This document shows, one piece after another, positions 52,107 to 60,600 of a stretch of 64,000 nucleotides of DNA. Location: assembly GCF_004336805.1 (NCBI RefSeq), contig NZ_SJXM01000001.1, forward strand, positions 62,001 to 126,000, given 5' to 3'. The notes under the pieces were generated by a model, which had not been told where the DNA came from, ran no database searches, and saw only the letters and a program-made list of their open reading frames with translations. Origin of the DNA: Aeromicrobium sp. IC_218. Its GTDB lineage: Bacteria; Actinomycetota; Actinomycetes; Propionibacteriales; Nocardioidaceae. The stretch's first letter is position 1; each line of letters opens with the position of its first letter. The position numbers were made by a program, and so were the translations under genes.

Positions 52107-53210
52107 TCAGGCGGGGGCGACTCCCCAGTCGCTCAGCACGGCGTCGTTGTCGCGCCCGGGCACCGGCGGCGGCGTCGGCGCGTCCGGGGACGTGCGGGAG
52201 AACCGCGGCGACGGACCGGCCTGGACGGCGCCGTTGACGTCCAGCACGGTGCCGCGGGCGCGCAGGTGCTCGTCCTGCGCGGCCTCCTCCATGGTCAGCA
52301 CGGGCGTGACGCAGGCGTCGGTGCCGGCGAAGACCTTGGTCCACTCGTCACGGTTGCGCGACGCGAACGTCTCGGTGAACACCTCGCGCAGCCGCGGCCA
52401 GCCGGACGGGTCCATCTGCGCGGGCAGGTCGGCGGCGTCCAGCCCGAGACCCTCGAGCAGCAGCGCGTAGAACTGCGGCTCGAGGGAGCCCACGGCCATC
52501 CAGCCGCCGTCGCTGCAGCGGTAGGTGTCGTAGAACGGCGCGCCGCCGTCGAGCAGGTTCGCGCCGCGGCGGTCCTGCCACAGGCCGATGGCCTTGAGCG
52601 CCCACACGAACTGCATGAGGGTGGAGGTGCCGTCGACGATCGCCGCGTCGACGACCTGGCCCTGGCCGGACGTGCCGCGCTCCACGAGCGCCGCCAGGAC
52701 GCCCTGGACGAGCAGCATCGACCCGCCGCCGAAGTCGCCGAGCAGGTTCACCGGCGGGACGGGCTTGTCGGACGGGCCGATCGCGTGCAGGGCGCCGGTG
52801 AGACCCACGTAGTTGATGTCGTGGCCGGCCAGGTGGGCCATCGGGCCGGTCTGGCCCCAGCCGGTCATGCGCGCGTAGACCACGCGCGGGTTGCGCTCGA
52901 GGCAGACGTCCGGGCCGATGCCGAGCTTCTCGGCGACGCCGGGCCGGAAGCCCTCGACGACGACGTCCGCCTTCTCGACCAGCGCCAGCAGCGTCGCCTT
53001 GTCGGCCTCGTCCTTGAGGTTGAGCCCCACCGAGCGCCGGCTGCGCATGAGGTGGTCGCCGCCCTGGCCGCCGGTGACGTCGAGGCCGCCGGAAGGACGC
53101 TCGACGCGCACGACGTCCGCGCCGAGGTCGCCCAGCATCATCGCCGCGTGCGGGCCGGGGCCGATGCCGCCGAGCTCGACGACCTTGACGCCCGCGAGAG
53201 GTCCGGCCAC
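52107..53210 (-). CDS. CaiB/BaiF family CoA transferase, α-methylacyl-CoA racemase type
   Basis: 367 residues. Family III CoA-transferase fold: GVKVVELGGIGPGPHAAMML, ADVVRVERPSGG, SVGLNLKDEADKATLL, VVVEGFRPGVAEKLG. The racemase-type residues are visible in LAGHDINYVGLTGAL (catalytic Asp) and VGSLEPQFYALLLEGLG (catalytic Glu). Such enzymes invert 2-methyl branches of fatty or sterol side-chain acyl-CoAs before β-oxidation. Lies between the LLM oxidoreductase and folP2 in one operon. Confidence 0.88.
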   Translation of the reverse strand: MAGPLAGVKVVELGGIGPGPHAAMMLGDLGADVVRVERPSGGLDVTGGQGGDHLMRSRRSVGLNLKDEADKATLLALVEKADVVVEGFRPGVAEKLGIGPDVCLERNPRVVYARMTGWGQTGPMAHLAGHDINYVGLTGALHAIGPSDKPVPPVNLLGDFGGGSMLLVQGVLAALVERGTSGQGQVVDAAIVDGTSTLMQFVWALKAIGLWQDRRGANLLDGGAPFYDTYRCSDGGWMAVGSLEPQFYALLLEGLGLDAADLPAQMDPSGWPRLREVFTETFASRNRDEWTKVFAGTDACVTPVLTMEEAAQDEHLRARGTVLDVNGAVQAGPSPRFSRTSPDAPTPPPVPGRDNDAVLSDWGVAPA

Positions 53211-53213
53211 GGG

Positions 53214-54263
53214 TCAGCCCTTCAGCTCGGTGATCTGCTCGACGAGGCGCAGGCGTGCGTCCGCGTCGCGGTTGGCGTCGCCCACCGGGCTGACCAGGAT
53301 CGTGCTGACGCCGGCGCGTTCGAACGCGGCCAGCTGCTCGGCGACGTCGGACTCGGAGCCGATGAGCGAGATCGAGCGGGCGAACTCCTCGGGCACCTCG
53401 GCGGCGGCCTCGACCTTCTTGCCCGACAGGTACAGGTCCTGGATCTTGTCGGCCTCCTCGCCGTACCCGTAGCGGGTGGCCAGGTCGTGGTAGAAGTTCT
53501 TGCCCTTCGCGCCCATGCCGCCGACGTACAGCGCCAGGCGGTGCTTGACCTCCTCGACGGCCTTGCCCTCGTCGGTGCCGACGTAGGCGGGAGCGTCGAC
53601 GTAGATCTCCAGCGGCGCCAGGTCGGCCGAGCGCTTGGCTCGGCCCTTCTCCAGCGACGGGCCGAAGACGTCCATCGCCTTGCCGGTGTGGAAGAAGATC
53701 GGCTCCCAGGCCTCGCACAGCTCGGCGGCCAGCGCGACGTTCTTGGGGCCCATCGCGGCGAGCATGACCGGGATGTCGGCGCGCAGCGGGTGGTTGATCA
53801 GCTTGAGCGGCTTGCCCAGACCCGTGCCCTGCTCGGCGGGCAGCGGCAGCTGGTAGTACTTGCCGTCGTAGGTGAGCGGCTCGCGCCGCCAGACCTTGCG
53901 GCAGATCTCGATGACCTCGCGGGTGCGGCCGATCGGGGCGTCGTAGGGGACGCCGTGGAAGCCCTCGACGACCTGCGGGCCGGACGCGCCGAGGCCGAGG
54001 ATGAACCGGCCGTCGGAGATGTAGTCCAGGCCGGCCGCCGTCATGGCGAGCAGCGCGGGGGTGCGCGAGTAGATGTTGACGATGCCGGTGGCGATCTTCA
54101 CCGTCTCGGTCTTGGCCGCGATGTAGCCCAGCTGGCTGATCGAGTCGTAGCTGTAGAGCTCGGCGGCGAAGACGGTGTCGAGGCCGGCGGACTCCAGTCG
54201 CTGGAGGTCGGCGACGGCCTCCTTGAAGCCGGCGGAGTAGTCGAGCTGCATGCCCAGGCGCAT
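53214..54263 (-). CDS. LLM-class F420-dependent oxidoreductase
   Basis: 349 residues. Luciferase-like TIM barrel: MRLGMQLDYSAGFKEAVADL at the start, LDTVFAAELYSYDS, ATGIVNIYSRTPALLAMTAA, GRFILGLGASGPQVVEGFHG and IPVMLAAMGPKNVALAAELC, typical of F420-binding members in actinobacteria. The window also encodes NpdG, which makes reduced F420. ATG at 54263 with GAGAGGAA before it. Between an enoyl-CoA hydratase and an acyl-CoA racemase, which points to lipid or sterol side-chain degradation; substrate unknown. Confidence 0.9.
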   Translation of the reverse strand: MRLGMQLDYSAGFKEAVADLQRLESAGLDTVFAAELYSYDSISQLGYIAAKTETVKIATGIVNIYSRTPALLAMTAAGLDYISDGRFILGLGASGPQVVEGFHGVPYDAPIGRTREVIEICRKVWRREPLTYDGKYYQLPLPAEQGTGLGKPLKLINHPLRADIPVMLAAMGPKNVALAAELCEAWEPIFFHTGKAMDVFGPSLEKGRAKRSADLAPLEIYVDAPAYVGTDEGKAVEEVKHRLALYVGGMGAKGKNFYHDLATRYGYGEEADKIQDLYLSGKKVEAAAEVPEEFARSISLIGSESDVAEQLAAFERAGVSTILVSPVGDANRDADARLRLVEQITELKG

Positions 54264-54280
54264 GGCGGTTCCTCTCTGGG

Positions 54281-55060
54281 TCAGGACGTGGCCGAGGGCC
54301 ACTGGGCGGGACGTCCGGCGACGAAGGCGTCCACGCCCTCGATCCCGGCCGGGCTGGTGGAGCTGTCGGCGATCGAGTCGGACTCGGCGTCGAGCTGGTC
54401 GGACAGGGTGCGCTCGCGTCCCTCGCGGAACAGCGCGCGGATACGCCCGTAGGCCTCGGTCGGGCCCTCGGCCAGCGTGGTCGCCGCGGCCAGGGCCTCG
54501 TCGACGACGTCGTCGTCGGGCACGACGCGCGACAGGATGCCCAGCCGCTCGGCGGTCTCGGCGTCGATCGTGGCGTTGGTGAGGACCAGCTCGCGGGCCT
54601 TGGCCTCGCCGACCTGGCGGGCGAGCGTGTGGGTCATGCCGCCGTCGGGCGTGTAGCCGATGCCGGGGTAGGCGGGCTTGAGCCGCGTGCGGGTGCCGCC
54701 GATGCGGACGTCGGCGAGCAGCACCAGGCTCATGCCCGCGCCGGCGGCCCAGCCGGGCACACCGGCGACGACCGGGACGCCGACCCCGTCGAGCACGCGC
54801 ACGAAGTCGTGCAGGCCGTCGGCGGCGTCGTGGACGTGCGCGTGGCGGTCGGCCGCCGCGGCGAAGGCGTGGACGTTGCCGCCGGTGGAGAAGTGCGGTC
54901 CGTCGGCCGCGAGCAGCACGGCACCGGTCTCGGCGGGGTCGAGCTGCTCGAGGGCCGCCTTCGCCTCCTCGACCCGCGCGAAGTCCAGGGCGTTGCCGGC
55001 GGCGGGGTCGGACAGGACGAGGCGCAGCACGCGTCCGTGCCGGGTGACCGAGGAGCTCAT
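54281..55060 (-). CDS. Enoyl-CoA hydratase/isomerase family protein
   Basis: 259 residues. Crotonase fold: oxyanion hole residues in GPHFSTGGNVHAF and GVPGWAAGAGMSLVLLADVRIG, and YPGIGYTPDGGMTHTLARQVG. The Glu of the first catalytic position is replaced around this loop by Asp/Gly, so hydratase activity is not certain. ATG at 55060 follows CACGAT by 7 nt (leaderless), better than the alternative at 55069. First gene of the operon ech-LLM-mcr-folP2-gpgS. Confidence 0.87.
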   Translation of the reverse strand: MSSSVTRHGRVLRLVLSDPAAGNALDFARVEEAKAALEQLDPAETGAVLLAADGPHFSTGGNVHAFAAAADRHAHVHDAADGLHDFVRVLDGVGVPVVAGVPGWAAGAGMSLVLLADVRIGGTRTRLKPAYPGIGYTPDGGMTHTLARQVGEAKARELVLTNATIDAETAERLGILSRVVPDDDVVDEALAAATTLAEGPTEAYGRIRALFREGRERTLSDQLDAESDSIADSSTSPAGIEGVDAFVAGRPAQWPSATS

Positions 55061-55138
55061 GGCTCGCATCGTGCCAGAAGTGCTGTCACGGTGTGTCGGC
55101 GGACACACCCGCGTCCCGCTGGATGGGCGAGGGACGGC

Positions 55139-55942
55139 TCAGACGCCGACCGGCTCCAGGGCGGTGAGCGTCTCGGCGACTCCGGCCTCGAGCTTGACGG
55201 TGGCCAGCGCGTCGCCCCGGGTGGTGCCGCGGTTGACGATGACCACCGGCACGCCGACCTTGGCCGCGCGACGGACGAACCGCAGGCCGCTCATCACCTG
55301 CAGCGACGAGCCGAGCACGAGCAGCACCTCGGCGTCCTCGACCAGCGAGAAGCAGTGCTCGACCACCGGCTTGGCGACGGACTCGCCGAAGAACACGACG
55401 TCCGGCTTGAGCCGTCCGCCGCACACCTCGCAGGGCGCGACGACGAAGTCGGACGTCTCCTCGAGCAGCGCGTCGCCGTCGGGGGCGATGACTGCGGACC
55501 GCTCCGCGTAGCCCGGGTTGAGGGCGACCAGGCGCTCGTGCAGCCGCTGCCGGGGCGAGCGGGTGCCGCAGTCCAGGCAGACGACCCGGTCGATGCGTCC
55601 GTGCAGGTCCACGACGTCGCGGTGCCCGGCCCGCTCGTGCAGGCCGTCCACGTTCTGCGTGATGAGGCCGCTCAGCCCGCCGGCCTGCTGGCGCGCGACG
55701 AGCAGCCGGTGGGTGGCGTTCGGCTCGGCGCCGGTCATGTTCGACCAGCCGACGTGGGCGCGCGCCCAGTACCGCTGGCGCGCCTCGGGGGTGGCGACGA
55801 ACTCCTGGTAGGTCATGGGGTGGCGCGGCGGGGAGCCCGGGCCGCGGTAGTCGGGGATGCCCGAGTCCGTGGAGACGCCCGCCCCCGTCAGCACCAGCCA
55901 GCGCTTGTCGGACAGGACGTCCGCGACGGCATCGATGCTCAC
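55139..55942 (-). CDS. NAD-dependent protein deacylase (sirtuin)
   Basis: 267 residues. Sir2 fold: LVLTGAGVSTDSGIPDYRG, LITQNVDGLHERAGH, catalytic His in VVDLHGRIDRVVC, zinc pairs in CLDCG and CEVCGG, KPDVVFFGESV and VLGSSLQVMSGL. The catalytic motifs are complete. Removes acetyl or related groups from lysines using NAD. GTG at 55942 follows TACGCT by 6 nt (leaderless). Confidence 0.95.
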   Translation of the reverse strand: MSIDAVADVLSDKRWLVLTGAGVSTDSGIPDYRGPGSPPRHPMTYQEFVATPEARQRYWARAHVGWSNMTGAEPNATHRLLVARQQAGGLSGLITQNVDGLHERAGHRDVVDLHGRIDRVVCLDCGTRSPRQRLHERLVALNPGYAERSAVIAPDGDALLEETSDFVVAPCEVCGGRLKPDVVFFGESVAKPVVEHCFSLVEDAEVLLVLGSSLQVMSGLRFVRRAAKVGVPVVIVNRGTTRGDALATVKLEAGVAETLTALEPVGV

Positions 55943-55982
55943 CCCTCCAGCGTAGGTCGGCGCACCAGCGCCGCCCGCCGGC

Positions 55983-56591
55983 TCAAGCGGCCGGGTCGTC
56001 GTTCCAGCGGTACTCCATGAGGCGGGCGGTGGCCTCGGCCAGCTCGCGGCCGGCGACGACCTCGACCAGGTGCAGCGCCATGTCGATGCCCGCCGAGATG
56101 CCGCCGGACGTGAGCACGTCCCCGTCGCGCACCCAGCGGCGGTCGGCGAGGACGGTGAGCGACGGCCACCGCTCGGCCAGCGCGGCCTGGTCCTCCCAGT
56201 GCGTGGTGACCGTCTGGTCGGTGAGCACGCCGGCCTCGGCGAGCACGAAGGCGCCGGTGCAGACGGACGTCGTGAGCCGCGGACGGACCCGGGCGACCCA
56301 GTCCGTGACCCGGACGTCCTTCTCGACTGCGTCGGTGACGCCGCCGGAGACGACGAGCAGGTCCACGGGCGGGTCCTCGTCCAGGGTGGCGTGCGCGCGG
56401 AGCACGAGACCGCCGCGGGCCACGACCTCGCGCTCGGCCGCCACCATCCGGACGACGAACGGCTCGACCTCGCCGCGGCGCACGGCGGCGCGGTTGGCGA
56501 CGGAGAAGACCTCGAACGGGCCGCAGCAGTCCAGCACCTCGACCTCGTCGAAGACGACGATCGCGACGTGGGTGGGGGAGGGGGACGTCAT
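55983..56591 (-). CDS. DJ-1/PfpI family protein (isonitrile-hydratase-like)
   Basis: 202 residues, glutamine-amidotransferase-like fold without a DNA-binding domain. HVAIVVFDEVEVLDCCGPFEVF at the start (acidic partner), nucleophile Cys in TTSVCTGAFVLAEAG, TVTTHWEDQAALAERWP and TSGGISAGIDMALHLVEVV. The same fold forms the sensor half of some AraC regulators and of isonitrile hydratases. Reaction unknown. ATG at 56591 follows CAGGAT by 6 nt (leaderless). Confidence 0.87.
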   Translation of the reverse strand: MTSPSPTHVAIVVFDEVEVLDCCGPFEVFSVANRAAVRRGEVEPFVVRMVAAEREVVARGGLVLRAHATLDEDPPVDLLVVSGGVTDAVEKDVRVTDWVARVRPRLTTSVCTGAFVLAEAGVLTDQTVTTHWEDQAALAERWPSLTVLADRRWVRDGDVLTSGGISAGIDMALHLVEVVAGRELAEATARLMEYRWNDDPAA

Positions 56592-56631
56592 GCGCCCATC
56601 CTGGCGCAGCGCGACCCCCTCGCGGGACGGT

Positions 56632-57159
56632 TCAGCGCCAGCGGAACCGCTCGACCAGCCGGTCGAGCGCCGGCACGGTGGTGAGGGCGGTCAGCAGGGC
56701 GAGGCCGAGCAGGCCGCCGACGACGTTGAAGAACAGGTCGTGGACGTCGGCCAGGTGGCCTCCGCCCAGCAGGTTGCCGGTGAGGAACTGGGACAGCTCG
56801 ATGAGCAGGCTGAAGCCCGCGGCCGCGGCCGCCGCCGCCCACCATGGCGCGCGGGGCAGCACCAGCGGCACGAGCACGCCGACCGGCACGAACACCGCGA
56901 CGTTCATCAGCGCGTCGGCCACCTCGTACGGGGCGAACGGGTCGAGGTAGAGCTGCCACACGGCCTCGTGCGGCTTGTCCAGGTAGACCGGGAACACGGT
57001 GTTGGCGACGACGCCGGCGGCGTAGACGCAGAGCGCGACGGCCACCGCGGCGCGCGGGACCGTGAGCAGGGCGCGCCGGCGCAGGTGCCACAGCAGGCCC
57101 AGCAGCACGACCACCGCCAGCGGGACGACGACCGGCAGCACCGGCACCTCTCGGAACAC
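56632..57159 (-). CDS. VanZ family membrane protein
   Basis: 175 residues with four to five helices (VVVPLAVVVLLGLLWHL, AVAVALCVYAAGVVANTVF, LIELSQFLTGNLLGGGHLADVHDLFFNVVGGLLG). The last stretch contains the conserved Asp/His-Asp positions of VanZ-like proteins. VanZ is linked to low-level teicoplanin resistance, but most relatives are uncharacterised. GTG at 57159 is chosen for AAGGAG 7 nt before it. Confidence 0.85.
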   Translation of the reverse strand: MFREVPVLPVVVPLAVVVLLGLLWHLRRRALLTVPRAAVAVALCVYAAGVVANTVFPVYLDKPHEAVWQLYLDPFAPYEVADALMNVAVFVPVGVLVPLVLPRAPWWAAAAAAAGFSLLIELSQFLTGNLLGGGHLADVHDLFFNVVGGLLGLALLTALTTVPALDRLVERFRWR

Positions 57160-57242
57160 GCGACGACTCCTTCGGACGGCGGCACGACGGGTCGTCGCGC
57201 CGCACATCCTCCACCACCCGCGGCGGGGCCCGGACCGAGGCC

Positions 57243-57767
57243 CTACGCCGACAGCTCGACCAGCTTGGCGACGGTGCGCAGGTTGCGGGCCGTGCCCGGC
57301 ACGCCGAGCGCGCGGCCGAGCTTCTTGTCGTCCAGCTGCGGACGTCCGGCGCCGTTCGCGTAGCGCAGGTGCAGCTCGCGTCCGACCACCTGCCACCGGT
57401 CGTCGCCGGTCTCGACCGCCTCGGCCGTGGTGACCGACTCGGGGTCGGGCTCGCGGAGCAGGAACGAGACGTAGGAGAACTTGGGCTCCAGCACCTCGAA
57501 CGGGTGGGCGTCGAGCGCGGCCCGCACCTCGTCGGGGGTGCGGCTGATGACCTCGCGGAAGAAGCCGAACCGCGTCTCGACGGCCTGCTCGAGCGCCCGG
57601 TCGAAGGCGTCCGGGTCGCCGGGCACGTCGGCGACGAGGTTGCCGCTGGCGATGTAGGTGCGCGGGTCGGACGCGCCGAGGTCGGCGGCCATCGCCCGCA
57701 GGTCGGCCATGGGCAGCTGGGCACCGCCGACGTTGACGGCGCGCAGCAGGACGACCCGGGTGCTCAT
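57243..57767 (-). CDS. DUF1697 family protein
   Basis: 174 residues. Opening VVLLRAVNVGGAQLPMADLR and TYIASGNLVADVPGD identify DUF1697, a family of unknown function found widely in actinobacteria and firmicutes. Later KLGRALGVPGTARNLRTVAKL is the conserved end. ATG at 57767 follows TAGGCT by 7 nt (leaderless). The genomic island begins just upstream. Confidence 0.87.
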   Translation of the reverse strand: MSTRVVLLRAVNVGGAQLPMADLRAMAADLGASDPRTYIASGNLVADVPGDPDAFDRALEQAVETRFGFFREVISRTPDEVRAALDAHPFEVLEPKFSYVSFLLREPDPESVTTAEAVETGDDRWQVVGRELHLRYANGAGRPQLDDKKLGRALGVPGTARNLRTVAKLVELSA

Positions 57768-57841
57768 GAGCCGCAGCCTAGGCGCGTCCGGGGACAGTCG
57801 GGGTCCCTCCGGCAGGCTCCGCTTCGACAGGCTCCCACGCC

Positions 57842-58219
57842 AGCGAGCCGCTGTCCGGTCGCGAGATCGCCCACGACGCCCGCCTGGGCGTCCAGACCAC
57901 CTACGACGCCCTGGACGTCCTCGTCGCAATCGGCCTGGCCCGACGCACCCGCCACGGCTTCGTCCTTGGTCCGGCCTCGCTCAACAACCTCGCCGAACGA
58001 TTCGGCATCGACGAGCAGATCCGCGCCCAGCTCGCCAAGTACCGCGAAGAACGGCGCGCCTGGTGGGCCCTGCTCGGGATCATCCGACTCGGCGACGCCG
58101 GCGGGACCCGGGGCCACTACGGCCCCGCTCCCCCGCCAACGGACGACGTCGAGCCCTACACGCTCCTGGACATGCTCGGCGCCCACGTCATCGACGAGGA
58201 ACGGTCCGCGACCGCCTGA
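57842..58219 (+). pseudogene. Remnant of a winged-helix mobile-element protein
   Basis: A clean open frame of about 125 codons has no usable start: it runs leftward into the CTTCGACAGGCTC repeat. It encodes a winged-helix-like segment (LSGREIAHDARLGVQTTYDA, LVAIGLARRTRHGFVLG), then AERFGIDEQIRAQLAKYREE and ends DMLGAHVIDEERSATA. Codon use and composition look genuinely coding. I read it as the 3' remainder of a plasmid or integrative-element gene, perhaps a replication or regulatory protein; the family is not recognised. Its end overlaps the small opposite-strand ORF by 64 bp. Confidence 0.55.
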
Positions 58220-58353
58220 CCGTAGAAGTAGTAGTTGTTCACCACCTCCGGAGCCGGGTCGTCCCCCGGAATGGCTGCGAACAGGGTCAGGAGTGCCGTC
58301 ACCAGCCCGAGAAGCTCTCCGATGTAGTTGTTGCCGTCGTGCGTCCGCTCCAT
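58156..58353 (-). CDS. Small hypothetical protein with one hydrophobic helix
   Basis: 65 residues. One hydrophobic segment, YIGELLGLVTALLTLFAAIP, then an acidic/aromatic stretch ending NNYYFYGQ. GAGGAGGG lies just before the ATG at 58353, a strong ribosome site, which supports real translation. It is in the island and overlaps the winged-helix remnant on the other strand, so one of the two may be non-coding. Function unknown. Confidence 0.45.
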   Translation of the reverse strand: MERTHDGNNYIGELLGLVTALLTLFAAIPGDDPAPEVVNNYYFYGQAVADRSSSMTWAPSMSRSV

Positions 58354-58535
58354 GCGGTCCCTCCTCATGTCCAGGCGGGTCGGATCGACATCGCCTCACC
58401 GATGCCCATGCGGCGATCGATGCACCCCGGCTCTAACGGTCGAGGTCCCTGATGCATAGGTACGGCGAACGGTTCGGACGTGGGGGGACGCAGCCCGTGT
58501 CGCACAGCGGCCGGCGGAGTGCAGCCACTTCAACC

Positions 58536-58577
58536 AGGAGGGCCCGTGACCACCAAATGGTGGTCACGGGCCCTCCT
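58536..58577 (-). terminator. Terminator of the propeptide-like gene
   Basis: A perfect 20-bp stem (arm AGGAGGGCCCGTGACCACCA at 58536-58555, inverse at 58558-58577) with only AA between, 21 nt beyond the stop of the secreted-protein gene on the minus strand. The 245 bp between 58354 and 58598 hold no other gene. Confidence 0.8.
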
Positions 58578-58598
58578 CATAGCAAGGGTGCTCGCTAC

Positions 58599-59288
58599 TT
58601 AGCCGATCCGCTCCGGGATCGTCGTGTCGAGGTCGCTTGACTGGTCGATCCGCTGGGGAATCGATGTGTCGAGATCGCCAGCGTCGGTGGCGATGTTCAG
58701 GTCGATTCCAAGTACGCCCGTCACCTCACTGATCTCGCGGACCTGAGTCTCCGACGGCGTCTGTTCCCCGTTGAGCCAGAGTTTCAGCCCGCTGCCGTCG
58801 CTGGGAACGCCCACGGAGACGCCACCGACCGTGTCGAACACATTTGCCGCTTGTAGCCGCGCGGCAGCGGCGCGGAGCTCCGCCCTGGAGTAGCGGGCCT
58901 TCAGGTTGACCACAACCTCCAGGCCTTCGGGCTGGCTCTCTGCGTATGCGCGGGCTGGGGCCGGCAGATCGCCCTTCCAGTACGACGTGACCTGACCGTT
59001 CTGCTCGTCGATGACGAATCCTGCGAAGCAGGCCTCGTTGCCGAGCTCGAGCAGCGTGTGGGTGACGGTTTGCACGGCATCGGGTTCGCCGCCGACCCCG
59101 TCAGTCGCGCTCAGAGCTGAGCTGGCGGCGACTGGGTCGCACGCGGTCCGCTCGGCCGCTTGGTTCTTGTCCGCGGTGCCTGCCGAGGTTCGTCCCTGAG
59201 GCGACGATGCCTCGTTCGCGAACGAGGCACCGCCGGCCGCGGCCAGGGCGACCGCGACGAGTCCCGCGAAGACAAGTTTGGTACGCAT
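58599..59288 (-). CDS. Secreted stand-alone propeptide-like protein
   Basis: 229 residues with a signal peptide (LVFAGLVAVALAAAGGASFA). Residues 71-203 align along their length with the propeptide region (66-195) of the protease encoded next to it: both have a YWKG[E/D]LP motif, a G-x-x-V-x-V strand, [Y/F][S/T]R-x-E followed by an Ala-rich helix, [S/D]G[T/S]G, and R-E-I. There is no protease domain. Residues 205-228 are a double repeat, DLDTSIPQRI and DLDTTIPERI. Two cysteines (50, 87) may pair. TAGCGT lies 6 nt before the ATG, so it has its own leaderless promoter inside the end of the protease region. Likely an inhibitor, folding helper or decoy of the protease; inferred. Confidence 0.75.
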   Translation of the reverse strand: MRTKLVFAGLVAVALAAAGGASFANEASSPQGRTSAGTADKNQAAERTACDPVAASSALSATDGVGGEPDAVQTVTHTLLELGNEACFAGFVIDEQNGQVTSYWKGDLPAPARAYAESQPEGLEVVVNLKARYSRAELRAAAARLQAANVFDTVGGVSVGVPSDGSGLKLWLNGEQTPSETQVREISEVTGVLGIDLNIATDAGDLDTSIPQRIDQSSDLDTTIPERIG

Positions 59289-59301
59289 GATGTAACGCTA
59301 C

Positions 59302-60600
59302 CTATCCGAGGTCCAGGGTGTAGCCCCACGTGGACAGAACCACGCTGATTGGGACGTACACCAGGTCCCGGTGGCACGTCGGATCCACGTCGGGGTTGTG
59401 AGTGCCGCATGCGGTAGTCGACGGCAGGGTGCCGGCGTAGACCACTCCCTTGGCTCGGATGTTCCCGCTATCGAGAACTTCGTACACGGGCCCGCCGCTA
59501 TCGGCGCCACCCTGGAAAGCGCCGGTGGTAGCGCGGGCCACCACGTAGAAGGCGCCGTTCAATCCCGAGGCTGTCACTGCGTCGTCGATGATGTTTCCGC
59601 AGTGGTGCCCTGTGGTGGCTCCTCCCGCGCAGACCTTCTGACCCGTGTGGTTTGAGCCCCAGCCCACGACCTCACGAGTGCTGTCGCTGTTCCAGCCGCT
59701 GACGAAGATGCGGCCCTTGGAAGCGGGCGACGTCGTCGGATCGATGCTCATTGAGTCGATCGACTTGCGACGCTTGACGGCGTCGCCCTGGGCGATCCGC
59801 GTGCCGCCACCGTCCTGGACCGTCTTGTTAGTGTTCTCCGCCGTCACACAGTGCGCGGCACTCAGAAGCCGTCCAGCGCCGCCATCCAGCGCGGAGAAAG
59901 CGGTCGAGCACGCGTTCCTGCCATCGACGTAGATCCGGCCCCCGCCCTTGTACGGAGCGCTGTCATTGCTGCGCCGGTCCACCGTTGGGACGAAGATGTC
60001 ACCGACATCTTCCTTGACGGTCACAGCGTCCGCCTCAACATCCGTCGCAGCGGCGATCTCTCGAGCCGCAGCCGAGGGGCCTGCCGGCGCGTCGTCAGTG
60101 AGGCTCACGACGATTCCCGTGCCGTCGGGCTTCACAGACGCCGTAGTGATCTGCAGGTCATCGAGCTCTGAAGTCTCGACGGCTGCCGTCGCTGCAGCCA
60201 TAGCCTCTTCCCGAGTGAACTCTGCCGTTGTGTCGACGTTCACCTGGACGCCGTAGGGATCGCCGCTGATCAGCTCCTCAACATCCGAGGGAAGCTCCCC
60301 CTTCCAGTACAGATCGATCGCGCGCTTCTCGGGCTGTAGAACCTGCCCCGCGTATCCGGCGTCGTAGCCCAGCGCGTAGATCGTGTCGGCAAGGTACGCT
60401 ACCGCCTCGTCGGGCGCTGAGGCGGCGGTGACTGTCTCCCCCGATGTCTGAACGGGTTCCATCTGGTCGAGCTCCGGACTTGCGCCTCCGGTGAGAAGCG
60501 TGGGCTCCGAGGGCGCATCTTGTGCGGCTGCTGAGGCCCCAGCAACCGCAACCGTCAAGACTGCGGCGCTCACAGCGGATAGTGCACGACGTCGACGCAT
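59302..60600 (-). CDS. Secreted S1 family (trypsin-like) serine protease
   Basis: 432 residues: signal peptide (ALSAVSAAVLTVAVAGASAA), a propeptide-like region (about 66-195), and a chymotrypsin-fold domain from about 215. The triad is visible: His250 in LLSAAHC, Asp282 or Asp287 in SIDSMSIDP, and Ser368 in GGADSGGPV. Six cysteines in the catalytic half can form disulfides. ATG at 60600 with GAAGGA before it. Base composition is clearly lower in GC than the flanks. Secreted; substrate unknown. Confidence 0.9.
   Translation of the reverse strand: MRRRRALSAVSAAVLTVAVAGASAAAQDAPSEPTLLTGGASPELDQMEPVQTSGETVTAASAPDEAVAYLADTIYALGYDAGYAGQVLQPEKRAIDLYWKGELPSDVEELISGDPYGVQVNVDTTAEFTREEAMAAATAAVETSELDDLQITTASVKPDGTGIVVSLTDDAPAGPSAAAREIAAATDVEADAVTVKEDVGDIFVPTVDRRSNDSAPYKGGGRIYVDGRNACSTAFSALDGGAGRLLSAAHCVTAENTNKTVQDGGGTRIAQGDAVKRRKSIDSMSIDPTTSPASKGRIFVSGWNSDSTREVVGWGSNHTGQKVCAGGATTGHHCGNIIDDAVTASGLNGAFYVVARATTGAFQGGADSGGPVYEVLDSGNIRAKGVVYAGTLPSTTACGTHNPDVDPTCHRDLVYVPISVVLSTWGYTLDLG

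Noticed and set aside
58452-58640. A 62-codon plus-strand ORF in the island
   Set aside because: It crosses the 20-bp terminator palindrome and the end of the opposite gene; no ribosome site or recognisable sequence.
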